A stretch of DNA of 53,846 nt. Origin: Chloroflexota bacterium. Lineage in GTDB: Bacteria > Chloroflexota > Limnocylindria > Limnocylindrales > CSP1-4. The stretch lies in contig PLMA01000034.1 in NCBI GenBank assembly GCA_003141455.1, positions 54,701 through 108,546 of the forward strand, in the 5' to 3' direction. A program made the position numbers and the translations under genes. How positions within the stretch are numbered: the first letter of the stretch is position 1; every line of letters starts with the position of its first letter. Of the stretch, positions 51,991 through 53,846 are shown in pieces. The notes under the pieces were generated by a model. The model did not search any database. It was not told where the DNA came from and worked only from the letters and a program-made list of their open reading frames with translations.

Positions 51991-53505
51991 ATGCTGGGCG
52001 TGCAGAGCCTGGGTCCGCTGCCGCCGCGACGCATCGCGGAGGGTGTCGTCCGGGAGAACCCGCGAGGAGTGGTCGAACCGCTGCCCGTCGACGACGACGC
52101 CGAAGCGAGGTCCGAGCGGGACGCCTGGGTCACTCTGCTCGCCGTGCCGGGCCTGGGGCCGATCACGTTCGCTGCGCTACTCGCGGCTTTCGGGTCGGCT
52201 CGAGCGGTGCTGAATGTGGCTGCGCAGCCTGCGGGGGCCTCCCGCCTACGCGAGGCGCTTGCCGGGGCCGCCGTCGACACCTCGGATCAGGCCGACGACG
52301 GTGCAGTAATGGACACGCGCCGTGACCTGGAGACGGAGGCCGGAGAGGCGCCGTCTGCCGGGACTGCCCGAACCGGATCGCGGGGACGGTACGTGCGGCG
52401 GGCGGGGCTCGGTTCCGACCTCGCTCGTCGCATATGTGAGTCGGTCGAATTCGGCGCACGAGCGGTGGAGCAGGTCAGGTCTCTTGGACTAGCCGTGGTC
52501 ACGCTGGACGACCCAGCCTACCCGGAACGGCTGCGGCGGGTGGACATGCCGCCACCGCTCCTGTTTGTCAGAGGTTCGGTCGATTGCCTGGGGGCAAGCC
52601 ACTCGATCGCCGTGGTCGGGACGCGCTGGCCTTCGGACAAAGGGCGGCTGTTCGCCGGCTGGATCGGCTCCGGCCTGGCTCGCGCGGGGGCGGTGGTCGT
52701 CTCCGGACTAGCCGTGGGGATCGATGGAGCGGCGCACGCGGCCGTCGTCGGCGAGGGGCTGGCGACGGTGGCAGTGCTGGGAGGCGGGCACGCCCGGCTG
52801 TTTCCTCGGGCCCATGAACGCCTAGCGGATGCGATCGTGGCCGCGGGAGGTGCGGTCGTGGCGGAGCTGGCGCCGGAGACACCGGCTAGTCGAGGCACGT
52901 TCCCTCGCCGCAACAGGCTGGTGAGCGGGCTCGCCGACGCTACGGTCGTGGTCGAGGCGGGTCGTCGGAGTGGTGCGCTCATCACCGCCGGCTGGGCCCT
53001 CGAGCAGGGTCGGGAATGCTTCCTGGTGCCAGGTCCGATGGACTCCCCAACGAGTGCCGGATGCAACGCCTTCTTGCGAAGCTTCCCGGGTCAGACCCGG
53101 GTGGTGTGCGGCGTCCCGGAACTGATCGAGGATCTGGAGTTGGGCGCCGCGAATGCCGCGGGCGCCGAAGATACGGCGGGGGGCTCGGGCGACTCGTTCG
53201 GACCGGCCCTCGCAACGAGCCGAGCCGGCTCTTCTCGGGCGCCTTCTGCGATGGCAGCCGGGGCCGGCAGGGGGGCTGTCATGGCTTCGTTGGGACCGGT
53301 GGAGCGGATGCTGGCCGAGGCACTGGTGCATGGCCCGGCCACGGCCGACGATCTGGCCGCTCGGACTTCGCTGCCGGGAGCGGCCATCCTGAGCGCGTTG
53401 ACGCTCCTCGAATTGAGGGGATTGGTGACCGGATCCTACGGCCGGTACGGTCCCGCGGGACTCCTCGCCCGGCGGCCCGACGACCACCGCCAGGGGCGCG
53501 CCTGA
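51991..53505 (+). CDS. dprA: DNA-processing protein DprA
   Basis: 504 residues, longer than most DprA (~300-380). An N-terminal helix-hairpin-helix segment (VPGLGPITFAALLAAFG) and a ~60-residue low-complexity insert precede the Rossmann-like core: VVGTRWPSD, VVSGLAVGIDGAAHAA, VAVLGGGHARLFPRAHERL, FPRRNRLVSGLAD and RRSGALITAGWALEQGR. A C-terminal winged-helix DprA domain follows another Ala-rich linker. Loads RecA on incoming single-stranded DNA. ATG at 51991, three bases after the comM stop. Confidence 0.95.
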   Translation: MLGVQSLGPLPPRRIAEGVVRENPRGVVEPLPVDDDAEARSERDAWVTLLAVPGLGPITFAALLAAFGSARAVLNVAAQPAGASRLREALAGAAVDTSDQADDGAVMDTRRDLETEAGEAPSAGTARTGSRGRYVRRAGLGSDLARRICESVEFGARAVEQVRSLGLAVVTLDDPAYPERLRRVDMPPPLLFVRGSVDCLGASHSIAVVGTRWPSDKGRLFAGWIGSGLARAGAVVVSGLAVGIDGAAHAAVVGEGLATVAVLGGGHARLFPRAHERLADAIVAAGGAVVAELAPETPASRGTFPRRNRLVSGLADATVVVEAGRRSGALITAGWALEQGRECFLVPGPMDSPTSAGCNAFLRSFPGQTRVVCGVPELIEDLELGAANAAGAEDTAGGSGDSFGPALATSRAGSSRAPSAMAAGAGRGAVMASLGPVERMLAEALVHGPATADDLAARTSLPGAAILSALTLLELRGLVTGSYGRYGPAGLLARRPDDHRQGRA

Positions 53506-53672
53506 GGTCCTCGGGAGACGGGCAGATGGTCTTCGCGAGGGCGGCCGAATGACGGCCGCCGGGAAGGCGGCGCGACCCCTGGGGCATTTGCCCGATCTCG
53601 GAAGGCGGTGTTACCCTGCCTCCGAGACGTCAGCAAGGGCCAGTGGCCCCCACCGCCACGGGAGACGAGCTT

Positions 53673-53846
53673 TTGCGGAAGCCAGCGGCCATTGCGATGG
53701 CCACGCGGACCCGGAGCGCACCTCGCGCCAGCCGCAAGCAAAGTCGATTCGGCGCGATACAGCTCCTCATGGTGGCCGTCGCGGTCACCAGTGTGGCGGG
53801 CCTCTTGCTCGTGGCCCTGCCGTCCAAGCAGGTGGTGGCGGGTGAG
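53673..53846 (+). CDS. Membrane-anchored protein, N-terminal part (cut by window end)
   Basis: 58 codons visible, open to the last base. The TTG start has GGAGACGAG 5 bases upstream; an in-frame ATG at 53697 is the alternative. A basic N-terminus (ATRTRSAPRASRKQSR) is followed by one strong hydrophobic segment (LLMVAVAVTSVAGLLLVAL), i.e. an uncleaved signal anchor or signal peptide. The rest of the protein lies beyond the window, so it cannot be identified. Confidence 0.6.
   Translation, partial: MRKPAAIAMATRTRSAPRASRKQSRFGAIQLLMVAVAVTSVAGLLLVALPSKQVVAGE

Overview
The window is a dense, high-G+C bacterial chromosome segment. It has about 47 protein genes, one tRNA, no insertion sequence, no CRISPR array and no rRNA. 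Gene content suggests a Chloroflexota-like organism (perhaps the Limnocylindria side) or a close relative. Pointers are a DUF2342 zincin, an F420-type LLM oxidoreductase, a TrpB2-type tryptophan synthase beta chain, CpaE/TadZ-like ATPases, an NfeD-stomatin pair, many GTG/TTG starts and frequent leaderless-looking promoters. No outer-membrane biogenesis gene is seen. This placement is inference and a protein search would settle it.

Layout. 1-2519: C-terminal part of valS and three small Zn-ribbon or helix-turn-helix proteins. 2622-9825: a repeat-rich Zn-ribbon protein, then divergently a MoxR-DUF58-transglutaminase operon. 9915-13541 (minus): aminotransferase, serA and a histidine phosphatase, which could together make serine from 3-phosphoglycerate. 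13606-14294: a VapBC-like toxin-antitoxin module. 14375-21093: rarA/mgsA, two membrane proteins (one DUF4446) and a UvrD-type helicase with an Fe-S nuclease domain. 21090-28759: HAD hydrolase, membrane protein, methyltransferase, CpaE-like ATPase, murI, DUF2342 zincin, 2-hydroxyacid dehydrogenase and a YchF-like GTPase. 28767-31432: small acidic protein, PfkB kinase and the exonuclease of an MrfAB-like pair. 31429-35271: the MrfA-like helicase, an FtsB/DivIC-like protein and an LLM oxidoreductase.

35376-35450 is a CAU tRNA followed by a hairpin. ftsH (35765-37702) has a long structured upstream region. Then come an M20 peptidase, a DnaB-core-like ATPase, thpR, trpB2, a Zn-ribbon protein, a NarL-type response regulator, tyrA, a Nudix-like protein, an ECF sigma factor, an NfeD-type membrane protease, a stomatin-like protein, a second CpaE-like ATPase, the YifB/ComM ATPase, dprA and the start of a membrane-anchored protein cut by the window end.

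The most interesting signals are: (i) a -10 hexamer placed 6-7 nt before nine start codons, suggesting widespread leaderless transcription; (ii) tyrA, the Nudix-like gene, the ECF sigma gene and an NfeD protease with an extra cytoplasmic N-terminus, joined by 4-bp stop/start overlaps and followed by a stomatin; (iii) a possible complete serine operon using non-orthologous enzymes; (iv) two CpaE-like proteins whose receiver and P-loop residues are lost in opposite patterns; (v) an MrfAB-like helicase-exonuclease pair.
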